64,000 nt of DNA from assembly GCF_043194295.1 (NCBI RefSeq), contig NZ_JBAFVK010000021.1; one strand, written 5' to 3'. A program made the position numbers and the translations under genes. Numbering within the stretch: position 1 is the first letter of the stretch; each line of letters starts with the position of its first letter. A model generated the notes under the pieces. The model made no database searches and had not been told where the DNA came from. It saw only the letters and a list, made by a program, of their open reading frames with translations. The stretch is from Xanthobacter autotrophicus. Its GTDB lineage: Bacteria > Pseudomonadota > Alphaproteobacteria > Rhizobiales > Xanthobacteraceae. Positions 16,091 to 24,220 of this stretch are shown here, one piece after another.

Positions 16091-17056
16091 CTACGGCACC
16101 AGCGCCATGCTGCGCGGGCCGGCTCCGACCGGGATGCGGGCGAGGACGCTGAGGCCCTCAAGGTCGAGGACCGCCACCGCGTCCGCGAACCATTCGGTGA
16201 CGTAGGCCCGCCGCCCGTCGGGACTGATGACCACGCTTTCCGGCGAGCCGCCGAGGCGGACGGAGCCGGTCTCGCGGCCGGCGACCGGGTCGAGCCGGCT
16301 GACGGTGCCCGACTGCTGGTTGGCCACCAGGATGCGGCCGGTGTCCGGCGCGATGGCGAGGCCGTAGGGCATCCGCCCCGCGGCGATGCGCGTGACCGAG
16401 TGATCGCTCTTGTCGATGAGCGAGACGTCGCCGCTGCGCACATTTGCGACGGCAATGAAGCGCGCATCGGTGCCGGCGTCGAAGGCGTACGGCGCCTGGC
16501 CCACCGGCACGGACGCGAGGCGGGAGAAGGTGGCAAGATCGATGACGCTGACAGCGTTGCTCTCGCGGTCGGCGCTGTAGAGCCGGCGCGCGTGCGCATC
16601 CAGGGCAAGGCCTGCCGGCGAGCGCCCCACCTTCAAGGCTCCCGTCCGGGCGAGCGTCGCGGCATCAAGCCGATAGACCGTATCGGCCGACCAGTCGCTC
16701 ACATAAAGCGTGCCGTCGGCGGGATCGGCCACCACGGCGAACGGCTGGCCGCCCAGCCGCGTGGTGTCGATCACCCGCCGGGTTGCCGTGTCGATGCGTG
16801 TCAGAAGGCTGGCATCGGGATGGGTGATGTAGGCGGTCTTGCCATCCGGCGACAGGGCGATGCCGGCGGGGGCCTTGGCCACGCCGATGCGCTCCACCGT
16901 ATCGTGCTCCGTGTCGATGACGCTGATCTCGGCGCCGGCCTGGCAGACCACGAACAGGCTCGCCCCCTGCGCCGTCGCCCCCTGGGTGGCCAGCAGCAGG
17001 GCGCCGGGCAGGAGCGCTCGCGCGATCCTCGATGGCCAGCCCGGCCGGCCTTTCAC
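16091..17056 (-). CDS. YVTN-type beta-propeller protein, last gene of the mxa operon
   Basis: A 321-residue exported protein made almost entirely of repeating propeller blades. Each contains a variant of a 'P.G.A.SPDG..AYV' core followed by an 'I.D..T..V' strand, for example APAGIALSPDGKTAYITHPD and SPESVVISPDGRRAYVTEWF. Seven or so blades are expected for this length. Residues about 10-30 (ARALLPGALLLATQGATAQG) are a signal peptide, so it works in the periplasm. Its start overlaps the mxaD-like gene by 4 bp. Similar propellers accompany PQQ-dependent alcohol oxidation systems and are thought to serve as scaffolds or maturation factors. I cannot say whether it equals the MxaE of other methylotrophs. 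Confidence 0.82.
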   Translation of the reverse strand: MKGRPGWPSRIARALLPGALLLATQGATAQGASLFVVCQAGAEISVIDTEHDTVERIGVAKAPAGIALSPDGKTAYITHPDASLLTRIDTATRRVIDTTRLGGQPFAVVADPADGTLYVSDWSADTVYRLDAATLARTGALKVGRSPAGLALDAHARRLYSADRESNAVSVIDLATFSRLASVPVGQAPYAFDAGTDARFIAVANVRSGDVSLIDKSDHSVTRIAAGRMPYGLAIAPDTGRILVANQQSGTVSRLDPVAGRETGSVRLGGSPESVVISPDGRRAYVTEWFADAVAVLDLEGLSVLARIPVGAGPRSMALVP

Positions 17057-17580
17057 TTGCCCTCCAGCTTGGCCTTGAGACCTTTCAGGCCGGTTTCGAA
17101 GAAGGCGGTCATGGCGGCGACGGCGGCCTCGTCATTCAGCTCGTCGGGCGGGAAATTGCTGGTGTCGCCGCGATAGAAGCGGGCGTCCCACACCACCTCG
17201 CTGCCGGCGCCGGCGCCGGAGACTGTGAGGGTCGTGGTGTAGAAGCTCACCGGCAGTGCCTCCGCATTCTCAGTGTTGAGCCGCCAGCTGAGGCTGCGAC
17301 CGGCGTCGTCGTAGGTGTCGAGGCCGTCCGTGATCTCGCCCTTTTCCAGCACCAGCACCCGCTCAGCCCCGGGGGCGTTGCCGCCGGTGGCCTTCACGGC
17401 CTTCACCAGGGGATGCCAGGCGCCGATACCGGCGAAGTCGCCCGCCAGTTTCCACACCGCGTCCGGGGAGGCGGCGATAGTGGTGCGCACCTCGGCCTTC
17501 TGCGGCGTCGGTCCATGAGCGGTGGCCGGGACGGCGAAAAGGGCAAGGCCGGCGACGGCAAGGGCGAGGAGTACTCTCAT
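17053..17580 (-). CDS. mxaD: MxaD-like periplasmic SRPBCC protein
   Basis: A 175-residue protein with a signal peptide (MRVLLALAVAGLALFAVPATAH, cleavage after Ala) and a START/SRPBCC lipocalin-like domain (EVRTTIAASPDAVWKLAGDF, then WHPLVKAVKATGG). MxaD of known methylotrophs is a small periplasmic protein that helps methanol dehydrogenase interact with cytochrome cL, and it sits after mxaL as here. Its start overlaps the mxaL stop by 4 bp, and its stop overlaps the propeller gene. A far longer open frame exists in the same register upstream, but it is antisense or out of frame to mxaL/mxaK and is not coding. The symbol rests on family and position. Confidence 0.8.
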   Translation of the reverse strand: MRVLLALAVAGLALFAVPATAHGPTPQKAEVRTTIAASPDAVWKLAGDFAGIGAWHPLVKAVKATGGNAPGAERVLVLEKGEITDGLDTYDDAGRSLSWRLNTENAEALPVSFYTTTLTVSGAGAGSEVVWDARFYRGDTSNFPPDELNDEAAVAAMTAFFETGLKGLKAKLEGK

Positions 17581-18554
17581 GAAACGCGGATCCTTGTGGT
17601 GGGATGCGGATGGGGCCGGCGGGCATGCAGCACCTCGGCCGCGAAGAAGGCGATGAGCAACGCCAGGGAAAGCCCGGCGGGGAGGGGGGCGCTGTCCCAG
17701 GTGCCCGGCACGGGACGCGGGCGGGCACTGGAGGCAATGGCGGCAGCAAGGCTCGCCGCGTCGGCGAGGGGGGCGTAGGCGAGCCCGGTCTTCGCGGCCA
17801 GCGCCTCCAGATGGTCGGTCCGGACCGCGCTCAGGTGCTCTTCGCCGCTGGCAGCTTCGCCACCCCACGGCGCATTGCGCGGGTGGAAACCCTCGCGCTC
17901 CTCGGAGCCGGTGGGCGGCAAGCCGTGCCGGTTCTCCTGGGGCACGTCGTCCATGCCGTAGAAGCCGATCTCCTGGCCGTCGCGATCGAATTTCGGGATG
18001 GGCACCGGCGTGGCGCCGCCGACACCAACGATGAGCCCGCGCACCACGCCCGCTTCTTCCTCGAAGGGGGGGATGCCGGAGGCAGGCAGGGGCGGTGCTT
18101 CCTGGCCATCGGTGAAGAACAGCAGGTCGGCGCCGAGCGGCCGGGCGAGGGCGATGCCGGAATAAAGGCCGGCGGCGATGTAGCTGTCGCCCTCCCAGGC
18201 CATGCGCCAGTCGAGATTGGCGATGGCGCCGTCGAGGGGGGCGAAATCCGCGCACACCTCCACCGGCTCGAACAGAAGGAAGCTGCGCCGCTCGGTGAAG
18301 ATGCCGAGGCCGAGTTCCGAGCCGCAGGGCAGGCGGGCGGCCAGCGCGCGTAGCCCCGCCTTCACCTCGTCGAGGCGGGAGGCGGGCCGGCCGTCGCGGG
18401 TGTAGTCGCGCACATTCATGGAGCCGGTCACATCCACCACCGCGATGAGACGGAAGGCGGTGCCGCGCGTCGCCAGCCGTGGCGCGAAGACGGCCGCCAG
18501 CGCCAGCGCCAGCGCGGTGGCGAGGAGGACAGTGCGCGGACGGGGACGACGCAT
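17577..18554 (-). CDS. mxaL: MxaL, VWA-domain methanol oxidation accessory protein
   Basis: A 325-residue protein with an N-terminal membrane helix (TVLLATALALALAAVFAPRL) and a von Willebrand factor A domain. Its MIDAS motif is VVDVTGSMN (D-x-T-G-S) near residue 40, and further metal-site residues lie in LFFTDGQEAPPL. The C-terminus ends in another hydrophobic helix (GLSLALLIAFFAAEVL). MxaL acts with MxaA, MxaC and MxaK in inserting calcium into methanol dehydrogenase on the periplasmic side. The ATG at 18554 uses the last base of the mxaK stop region, so the genes are tightly coupled. Confidence 0.9.
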   Translation of the reverse strand: MRRPRPRTVLLATALALALAAVFAPRLATRGTAFRLIAVVDVTGSMNVRDYTRDGRPASRLDEVKAGLRALAARLPCGSELGLGIFTERRSFLLFEPVEVCADFAPLDGAIANLDWRMAWEGDSYIAAGLYSGIALARPLGADLLFFTDGQEAPPLPASGIPPFEEEAGVVRGLIVGVGGATPVPIPKFDRDGQEIGFYGMDDVPQENRHGLPPTGSEEREGFHPRNAPWGGEAASGEEHLSAVRTDHLEALAAKTGLAYAPLADAASLAAAIASSARPRPVPGTWDSAPLPAGLSLALLIAFFAAEVLHARRPHPHPTTRIRVS

Positions 18555-19147
18555 CACGGCAGGCCCCGCGGCAGGCCTGGCAGGTCGGTCCACAGCCGCT
18601 TCGGGGTTTCCTGGGCGTCGTCATGCTCCTCCTGCTCGATTTGCGGGAAATCGCGGATGAGCCGCATGGCGATGTCGAGATTGTATTTCGCGTCCCAAAA
18701 GCCGGGATCGCGGACCAGCGCCGCGCGATAACCGGCCTTGGCCAGCCGCACCAGGGGAATGGCGGGATCGATCTGCGTCTGCTCCAGATGGCTGATGGCG
18801 CGAGCAAGACGCGCATTGGCCAGATCGTACAAGGCGGCAACGGCCAACTCCGTCTGGTCCGCACGGGCGAGGCGGTCAACGAAAGGCTGGGCTTCGTCGA
18901 GGCGGTCGCGCACCATCAGGAAATGCGCCCGCGCCAGCAGCAGCCGGGGCGCGGCGGTCTCCGGCACCGGCACGTCGCGACCTTCGGCGAGGGCGGCGAT
19001 GGTGCGGTTCTCCATGGCATGCCAGCCGATACGCGCGCCGAGGGCGGCGAGCACGCCGAGCGCGGCGACGACGAGGGTCGCCAGCGTGAGGTCAGCCAGC
19101 CGGCGGATGGGCCATTTGGTGGACCACGCCCGCGCAACCCATTTCAT
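18554..19147 (-). CDS. mxaK: MxaK, methanol oxidation accessory protein
   Basis: A 197-residue protein with one N-terminal membrane segment (LADLTLATLVVAALGVLAAL) and a mostly helical periplasmic part resembling tetratricopeptide-like repeats (ALYDLANARLARAISHLEQT). It lies between mxaC and mxaL as in other methylotrophs. MxaK is required for calcium insertion or assembly of active MxaFI. The start overlaps mxaC by 4 bp and the stop meets mxaL. No catalytic motif is visible, so the assignment rests on size, topology and gene order. Confidence 0.85.
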   Translation of the reverse strand: MKWVARAWSTKWPIRRLADLTLATLVVAALGVLAALGARIGWHAMENRTIAALAEGRDVPVPETAAPRLLLARAHFLMVRDRLDEAQPFVDRLARADQTELAVAALYDLANARLARAISHLEQTQIDPAIPLVRLAKAGYRAALVRDPGFWDAKYNLDIAMRLIRDFPQIEQEEHDDAQETPKRLWTDLPGLPRGLP

Positions 19148-20190
19148 GCCGCCCTCCTGATGTGCGCCGGAGCCCGTGCGGCGTCCCGAGGGCGGGACGC
19201 CGGCTGCGCCCCGAGCCCGCGCTCGGCCAGGCGAGCGATGAGGAGGAGCGCCGTCGCCAGAGTGGCAAGGGCATAGGCGGGGCGGGCGAGGTCGCGGCGC
19301 GGGATGCGCTCCACATAGGTGAGCGGCGCGGTCTCCTGCCGGTCGATCTCGGCGATGGCGTCGGCCACCGCCTGCGGGCTCCCCGCCTCGAAGGCGCGAT
19401 AAGGCACGCCGAGGCTGCCGAGGAACAGGTTGAGGTGGCGTTCCGGCATGGCCTGGGGGGTGTCCTCGCCCGGTTCGCGGGGTTTGTCGTAGATGCCGGC
19501 CGAGCCGGCGGTGCGCAGGAACAGCCAGTAGATACGCACCGGGCTGCGTTTCACCGCATCCCGCAACGCCGCCTGGACCCGAAGATCGATGACCGCCGCC
19601 CCGTCGGAGACCAGCAGCACCGCCCGCGCCGCGCCGGAGCCGTCCCGGTCGAAGGTGGAGAAGGCCAGCGCCAGACCCCGGCCCACGTCGGTGAGGGCGA
19701 GGCCCGGCCGGTCGATGGCGGCCACCGCCGCCGCCACCGCGTCGTGGTGGTCGGTCAGCGGCAGCACCGGCATGGGCGACGTGGAGAAGGCGGTGACGCC
19801 GATGCGGTCGCGAGGCCGGCGGGCGAGAAATTCGGTGATGAGCCGCTTGGCGGCGGCGGATTTGGATTCCTCCCCCTGTCCCGGCTGGCGGTCAGCGAAG
19901 GTGTTGTCCATGCTGGCGGAACGGTCGAACAGCAACACCAGATGCGCGCCCGATCCCACCCGCGTCACGCTCTGCGACGTCAGGTGGAGGCCCGCGAGGC
20001 CCAGCACCAGCGCGGCGATGGCGACGACGCCGGCAGTCTTCAGCGCCACATCCAGCGCGCGGGAGAGGCCATCGCGCGGCACCGCCACGAGGCCGGGCAC
20101 GGGCGTGCCCGAAAGCGCCCGCGCCACAAGGGGCAGCAGGCAGAACACCAGCAGCGCCAGCAGCAGAGGCTGATCGACGGCCATACTCAT
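19144..20190 (-). CDS. mxaC: MxaC, VWA-domain methanol oxidation accessory protein
   Basis: A 348-residue BatA-like protein. It has an N-terminal hydrophobic segment (LLLALLVFCLLPLVARAL), a second near residues 55-70, and a VWA domain with the MIDAS motif LLFDRSASMDNTF (D-x-S-x-S) and a second acidic site at VLLVSDGAAVIDLR. A membrane helix near the C-terminus (ALATLATALLLIARLA) anchors it. MxaC belongs to the MxaACKL set needed to put calcium into methanol dehydrogenase. It overlaps mxaA and mxaK by 4 bp each. Confidence 0.9.
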   Translation of the reverse strand: MSMAVDQPLLLALLVFCLLPLVARALSGTPVPGLVAVPRDGLSRALDVALKTAGVVAIAALVLGLAGLHLTSQSVTRVGSGAHLVLLFDRSASMDNTFADRQPGQGEESKSAAAKRLITEFLARRPRDRIGVTAFSTSPMPVLPLTDHHDAVAAAVAAIDRPGLALTDVGRGLALAFSTFDRDGSGAARAVLLVSDGAAVIDLRVQAALRDAVKRSPVRIYWLFLRTAGSAGIYDKPREPGEDTPQAMPERHLNLFLGSLGVPYRAFEAGSPQAVADAIAEIDRQETAPLTYVERIPRRDLARPAYALATLATALLLIARLAERGLGAQPASRPRDAARAPAHIRRAA

Positions 20191-21173
20191 GCCGTCGCCT
20201 CTCGTTGTGTCGGAGCAGCTACCGGCCGCGCCGCGCCCTTGCGCTCGGCCACGGCCAGCCGCCGGGCGAGGGAGAGCAGCGCGTCCGGTGTCATCTCCAC
20301 CATGGCCGCGTCAGCGCCCTTGCCGAAGAAGGCGATCCGCGAGGCGTGGAAGAAGTGCGCCATGATGTCCGCCTCCGTGGCGAGGTGGGGGCAGCCGGCG
20401 AGGAAGGCGGGAACGTCATCGGCGAAAAGACGATGGCCGGCGGCGGCATCGAAGGCGCGGTGGAGACGCAGCAGCGCCTTGGAATAGGCTTCCGCCGATG
20501 GTGCCGCGAGGATGCGCCGGATGTCCCGCGCGGCGGCTGAAAACGGCGGACGCAGTCGGCCGAACGGTCCCCAGCCGCGCAGGATGGCGAGGCCGAGAAT
20601 GCTCGCGAGCCCGACAGCTGTTGCCCCGGCGACGCGCCTCAGGTCGGCGCGGAGCGGATGGGGCAGGGGGGCGATATCCGGTTGGAGCGCCATGGGATTG
20701 GCGGCCCCACCGGCGACGAGGGACCGCAGCGGCGAGGCTGCGAAGTTCCAGGACGGCACCGAGAGGTTCAGCACCTGGTCGCCGTCGCGGGCGGTGAGCG
20801 GAACGGCCGGGATGTCGAGCCCCCGGGTCTCCAGCGGCGCGTAGAAGGTCTGGTAAGAGAGGAGGAGGCGATAGCGCCGGGCGCCATGGACCGCTGGCAG
20901 CTCAGTGAGATCGGCGCTGCGCAGGTCGAGCCAGTAGGTGACGGGGCGCGGACGAGGCAGACTGCCCGGCTCCAGCTTGAAGCCGGGATCCAGCGTGACG
21001 GCGGCTTCAAGGGTGATCACGTCACCGAGGAAATAGCCGAACGGGCGCGGGGCGAACAGCTCCACCGTCGCCGCGCGCGCCGGCGCGGCGACGCAGATGG
21101 CTGCGCCGAGCAGAATCGCCTGGAGAAGGCTGCGCCTAACGGTGCGCCAGAAAGTCCGCGAGGGCATCGGCAT
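20187..21173 (-). CDS. mxaA: MxaA, methanol oxidation accessory protein
   Basis: A 328-residue periplasmic/membrane protein. The signal peptide (RRSLLQAILLGAAICVAAPA, then RAA) is followed by a beta-rich domain (TVELFAPRPFGYFLGDVITL) and later a membrane helix (VGLASILGLAILRGW). The C-terminal cytoplasmic part includes LLRLHRAFDAAAGHRLF. MxaA is one of the proteins required for calcium insertion into MxaF. Two adjacent ATGs (21173 and 21167) are possible starts. Either overlaps the end of mxaS by more than 30 bp, an unusually long but in-frame-compatible coupling. Confidence 0.87.
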   Translation of the reverse strand: MPMPSRTFWRTVRRSLLQAILLGAAICVAAPARAATVELFAPRPFGYFLGDVITLEAAVTLDPGFKLEPGSLPRPRPVTYWLDLRSADLTELPAVHGARRYRLLLSYQTFYAPLETRGLDIPAVPLTARDGDQVLNLSVPSWNFAASPLRSLVAGGAANPMALQPDIAPLPHPLRADLRRVAGATAVGLASILGLAILRGWGPFGRLRPPFSAAARDIRRILAAPSAEAYSKALLRLHRAFDAAAGHRLFADDVPAFLAGCPHLATEADIMAHFFHASRIAFFGKGADAAMVEMTPDALLSLARRLAVAERKGAARPVAAPTQREATA

Positions 21174-22014
21174 CAAACCGGTCGGAGAGATGAAAGGCGC
21201 CGAGGCCACGCCCGGCGAAGAGGTCGTCAAGCGCGGCGATGCGGCTCTTCGCCTGCGCCCGCCAGCGTTCGCGCAGGGACGGGCGCATGAGGACGAGGCG
21301 GCGCCCGCCGGTTTCCGCATCCCGCGCCTCGATCAGCCCGAACGCCGGCAGATCGCCCTCGGCGCGGCTGTCGCGCAACACCACGGGCACCACATCGTGC
21401 CGCCACAGGGCATCGAGCAGTGCGGCGAGGTCGCTGGCGGGTAGCAGGAAATCGGAGACGAGGAAGACAAGGCAGCGGCGTTGTGGCAGCCGCACGGCCG
21501 CCTCCGCCAGCCCGCCCGCGGAGCGGCCGGTGAAGGGGGCATCGCGCAGTCGCGCGCGCACCTCCTGCGCCAGGCCCCGGCGGCGCGAGGCGGGCAGATC
21601 GATGTCATCCCGCACCTCATCGTCGGCGGCAAGCAGCGCGAAGGCGTCGCCACCGGCAATGGCGGACGCGGCCAGTGTCGCGGCCAGCTCGGCCGCGGCC
21701 TCGCGCACGCCGTCGAACGCCATGGAGGCGGACACGTCCGCGAGCACCGCCACCGTCATGGCGCGACGGGGCGCGAAGTTGCGTACATGGATCGTCTCGA
21801 ACGGATCGCGCAGGGAGGCGCGCAGGTCGATGCGGCGGGGATCTGGCCGGGCGATGAGGGGCAGCAGGCCCCGGAAGGTGCCATCGCCGCCCTCGCCGAG
21901 GGCAGGATGGGCGCCCGGCCGCTCGCCGCGTGGACGCCACCGCAGCCGGTAGGGCAGGGCGGGCGGCATCTCGGTCGCTGGATCGGACGGCGCGTCCGCC
22001 TCGCGCGGGCTCAT
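21136..22014 (-). CDS. mxaS: MxaS, DUF58/VWA-like protein
   Basis: A 292-residue cytoplasmic protein of the DUF58 family. Its VWA-like fold retains the motif VLADVSASMAFDG (D-x-S-x-S) and a second acidic region at LVFLVSDFLLPASD. MxaS and MxaR form the MoxR-type ATPase plus DUF58 partner pair often found beside VWA proteins; together they probably drive maturation of the periplasmic enzyme. The start overlaps mxaR by 4 bp, and the 3' end overlaps mxaA. The sequence before the domain is Pro/Arg-rich and contains LRASLRDPFETIHVRNF, typical of DUF58 proteins. Confidence 0.9.
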   Translation of the reverse strand: MSPREADAPSDPATEMPPALPYRLRWRPRGERPGAHPALGEGGDGTFRGLLPLIARPDPRRIDLRASLRDPFETIHVRNFAPRRAMTVAVLADVSASMAFDGVREAAAELAATLAASAIAGGDAFALLAADDEVRDDIDLPASRRRGLAQEVRARLRDAPFTGRSAGGLAEAAVRLPQRRCLVFLVSDFLLPASDLAALLDALWRHDVVPVVLRDSRAEGDLPAFGLIEARDAETGGRRLVLMRPSLRERWRAQAKSRIAALDDLFAGRGLGAFHLSDRFDADALADFLAHR

Positions 22015-23042
22015 GGCGCGGGCACCGTCTCGAAGGCGGCGCGGCAGAGGGCGCCGACGATCTCCTCGCGCCGCATCTCATAGACCGGATCGAAGAAGAT
22101 GCGGTGGGCCATCACTTCCGGGAACACGGCGCGCAGGTCTTCCGGCACGATCATGTCGCGGCCTTCCAGCCAGGCCCGCACGCGCGCCGCCCGCACCAGG
22201 AAGGACATGCCGCGCGGGCTCGCCCCGCCCTGCACCAGCCGATCCATGCGCACCCCGGGCAGGGTGATGCCGGCGGCATCGGGTGCGCGCACCGCGTCCC
22301 ACAGGGCGAGCGTATAGGCGGCGATGGCCTCGCTGGCGTGGACGCCATCCTGGATGGCACGGGCGATCTGATCGAGGCGGGTGTGGTCGATCACGCCTTC
22401 CGCGACCCCCGCGACCAGACGGTCCATGTGGTGGAAACGCGGATCGAAGATGAGCGCGCGCCGGCTCGCCGCATCGGCGGGGGCCTTCACCTGCACTTCC
22501 ATGAAGAAGCGGTCGCGGGCGGCAGCGGGCAGTTCGAAGGTCTCTTCCCGCTCCACGCGGTTGCGATCGGCGAATACCTGGAGATGGGGGAAATGATACT
22601 CGCGCCCGAAGGCGGAAACGGTGCCCTCGGCCATCAGGCGCAGCAAGAGGGCGTGGACCTGCGGGCGCGCCCGATTGATCTCGTTGAAGAAGAAGATGGA
22701 GAGGTCGTCGCCGCGCCGAAGGAGCGGGCCGGGGTCCACCCGGGGCCGGCCGTCGTCGCCGATACGGGCGTCATAGACGAGGTCTGTGGGCATCAGGTCG
22801 ATGGTGCCCTCGACCCGCTCATAGGTGCCGCCGATGGCGCGGGCCATGGCCCGCAGCAGGGTCGTCTTGCCCACGCCCACGTCGCCTTCCAGCAGCACGT
22901 GGCCGCGCGCGAACACGGCGATGGTGAGGAGGCGGATGACCCGCTCCTGCCCCAGCACCACCTTCGCCACCTCGCGTTCGAAGGCGAGCGCGCGGGCGCG
23001 CCAGTCCGCGAGCGAGGGGTCCGAGCCGGCGAGGACCTGCAT
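22011..23042 (-). CDS. mxaR: MxaR, MoxR-type AAA+ ATPase
   Basis: A 343-residue AAA+ ATPase of the MoxR class. It has Walker A GDVGVGKTTLLRAMA (about residues 54-68), Walker B FFFNEINRARPQ (about 112-123), the sensor region VFADRNRVE and the C-terminal lid domain (GASPRGMSFLVRAARVRAWL). Walker B has Asn-Glu where MoxR proteins usually carry Asp-Glu; the catalytic Glu is kept. The ATG at 23042 was chosen, and the frame is open further upstream without similarity. It is the founding type of the MoxR family, acting as a chaperone-like ATPase in methanol dehydrogenase activation. A 187-bp gap containing hairpins separates it from mxaI. Confidence 0.92.
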   Translation of the reverse strand: MQVLAGSDPSLADWRARALAFEREVAKVVLGQERVIRLLTIAVFARGHVLLEGDVGVGKTTLLRAMARAIGGTYERVEGTIDLMPTDLVYDARIGDDGRPRVDPGPLLRRGDDLSIFFFNEINRARPQVHALLLRLMAEGTVSAFGREYHFPHLQVFADRNRVEREETFELPAAARDRFFMEVQVKAPADAASRRALIFDPRFHHMDRLVAGVAEGVIDHTRLDQIARAIQDGVHASEAIAAYTLALWDAVRAPDAAGITLPGVRMDRLVQGGASPRGMSFLVRAARVRAWLEGRDMIVPEDLRAVFPEVMAHRIFFDPVYEMRREEIVGALCRAAFETVPAP

Positions 23043-23153
23043 GGCGAGGTGTCCTGTCTCTGCACCCAAGACTCTAAAGAATGGCGCAGCCGACCGGTGC
23101 GGGGAGACCCTTATGGAGGCTCCCGTCGCATCCCGGCAGGCCGCGCCAGTTGG

Positions 23154-23212
23154 CCCACCATCCATCGGAGGATTGCCCGGCAGAAATAGCGGAGTTCTGC
23201 CCTGCTGGTGGG
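23154..23212 (-). repeat. Nested hairpin between mxaI and mxaR
   Basis: An outer stem (CCCACCA at 23154-23160 with TGGTGGG at 23206-23212) encloses an inner stem (GGCAGAA at 23179-23185 with TTCTGCC at 23195-23201). It lies in the only sizeable gap after mxaFJGI. Such a structure could attenuate transcription or protect the 3' end of the abundant upstream message. There is no T-tract. Confidence 0.5.
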
Positions 23213-23229
23213 ATCGGGTGAAGCTGTCG

Positions 23230-23550
23230 TCAGTTGGACGGAATCTTGCTCACGTCATAGACGAACTGGCCGGTCTTCTGGAAATACGCGACGCGCTTCT
23301 GGTTGCGCTCCTCCATCGCGGTGATGGACTGTGACTGCTTGGCGACCTCGGCCGGATTGTGCTTGGGGTCGAACTTGGAGCCGGCCACCTGTTCCGGGAA
23401 GCCGGGCTTCGGCTCCCAGCAATTGCCCGGCGCGCGGCAGTTGGTGCCGTCGTAGGCGAGGGCGCCCGAGGCGGCGAGAAGGCCTGCGGCCGAAACGGCT
23501 GCGGCGGTAAACACGGCGATCCGGCGGCGGGTGCGGTCATAACGGGTCAT
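23230..23550 (-). CDS. mxaI: MxaI, methanol dehydrogenase small subunit
   Basis: A 106-residue periplasmic beta subunit of methanol dehydrogenase. A signal peptide (residues 1-32, AAGLLAASGALA) precedes the mature start YDGTNCRAPGNCWEPKPGFP, a well-conserved MxaI motif with two cysteines that form a disulfide. The C-terminal helix is Lys/Arg/Gln-rich and ends FVYDVSKIPSN. The mature chain is about 74 residues, the usual size. It wraps around MxaF in the alpha2beta2 tetramer. GGGAGGAAACCAC precedes the ATG, a strong ribosome site suited to abundant expression. Presence of mxaI supports a calcium-type system, since lanthanide XoxF enzymes lack it. Confidence 0.95.
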   Translation of the reverse strand: MTRYDRTRRRIAVFTAAAVSAAGLLAASGALAYDGTNCRAPGNCWEPKPGFPEQVAGSKFDPKHNPAEVAKQSQSITAMEERNQKRVAYFQKTGQFVYDVSKIPSN

Positions 23551-23567
23551 GTGGTTTCCTCCCATTT

Positions 23568-24170
23568 TCACTTGAGGCCGGCCGCACTGGCGGTCGACAC
23601 CTTGCACACCGGCGCCTGATCCACAGGCGGCGTGTGATCCTCCTTCTCTTGGAAGGGCTTGAAGGCGGCGCGCTGGGCCGGGGTCAGCCACACGGCTTCC
23701 TTCGGGTCGTCCTTGTAGATGTGGCGGATCCACGCCATCACGAGAAGCATGTCGTCGAGGGTGAGGGCCCCGTACATGGGCCCCATCTGGCCCTGCGCCC
23801 CTCCGAAGATGGTCTCGAACAGGCCCTGGTCGGTCATGTTCTTCGGGTAGGTCCAGTAACTGTCGTTGAGGCCTGGGCCGATCTTGCCCTCGCCGTAATG
23901 GCCATGGCAGCCCGAGCAGGTCGACAGGAACAGGTCCATGCCCTTGGGCAGGCAGGTGGGGTTTTCCACGTAGAGGTTGACACCGGTGGCGAGGAACTTC
24001 TTCACCGCCTCGGTGTCACGCCCCTCCTCCATCGCCTCGGACAGGTCGAGCGGCTGGCCGGTCACTGTATTCGTGAAGGTCAGCGCCGCATGGGCCGCCA
24101 GCGTGAAGCCGGAGGCGAGGGCAATGGCGACGAGGCCCTTCAGGGCGCGTGAACGGAAACTCTTCTGCAT
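23568..24170 (-). CDS. mxaG: MxaG, cytochrome cL
   Basis: A 200-residue periplasmic c-type cytochrome, the specific electron acceptor of methanol dehydrogenase. The signal peptide spans residues 1-28 (LVAIALASGFTLAAHAA). The heme motif CSGCH is at residues 85-89, preceded by PKGMDLFLST as in cytochrome cL. The likely axial methionine lies in GGAQGQMGPMYGALTLDD. The size and the YVENPTCLP segment match cytochrome cL and not a generic class I cytochrome. It lies between mxaJ and mxaI. Confidence 0.94.
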   Translation of the reverse strand: MQKSFRSRALKGLVAIALASGFTLAAHAALTFTNTVTGQPLDLSEAMEEGRDTEAVKKFLATGVNLYVENPTCLPKGMDLFLSTCSGCHGHYGEGKIGPGLNDSYWTYPKNMTDQGLFETIFGGAQGQMGPMYGALTLDDMLLVMAWIRHIYKDDPKEAVWLTPAQRAAFKPFQEKEDHTPPVDQAPVCKVSTASAAGLK

Positions 24171-24220
24171 CAGGACCTGCCGGAATGTTCGTTTGGCAAT
24201 GGAGCGCGGGGGCGCGCGGC

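Noticed and set aside
17581..18879. Extension of the MxaD-like protein to 608 residues
   Set aside because: It would overlap all of mxaL and part of mxaK out of frame. The ATG at 17580 gives a proper signal peptide and a normal length.
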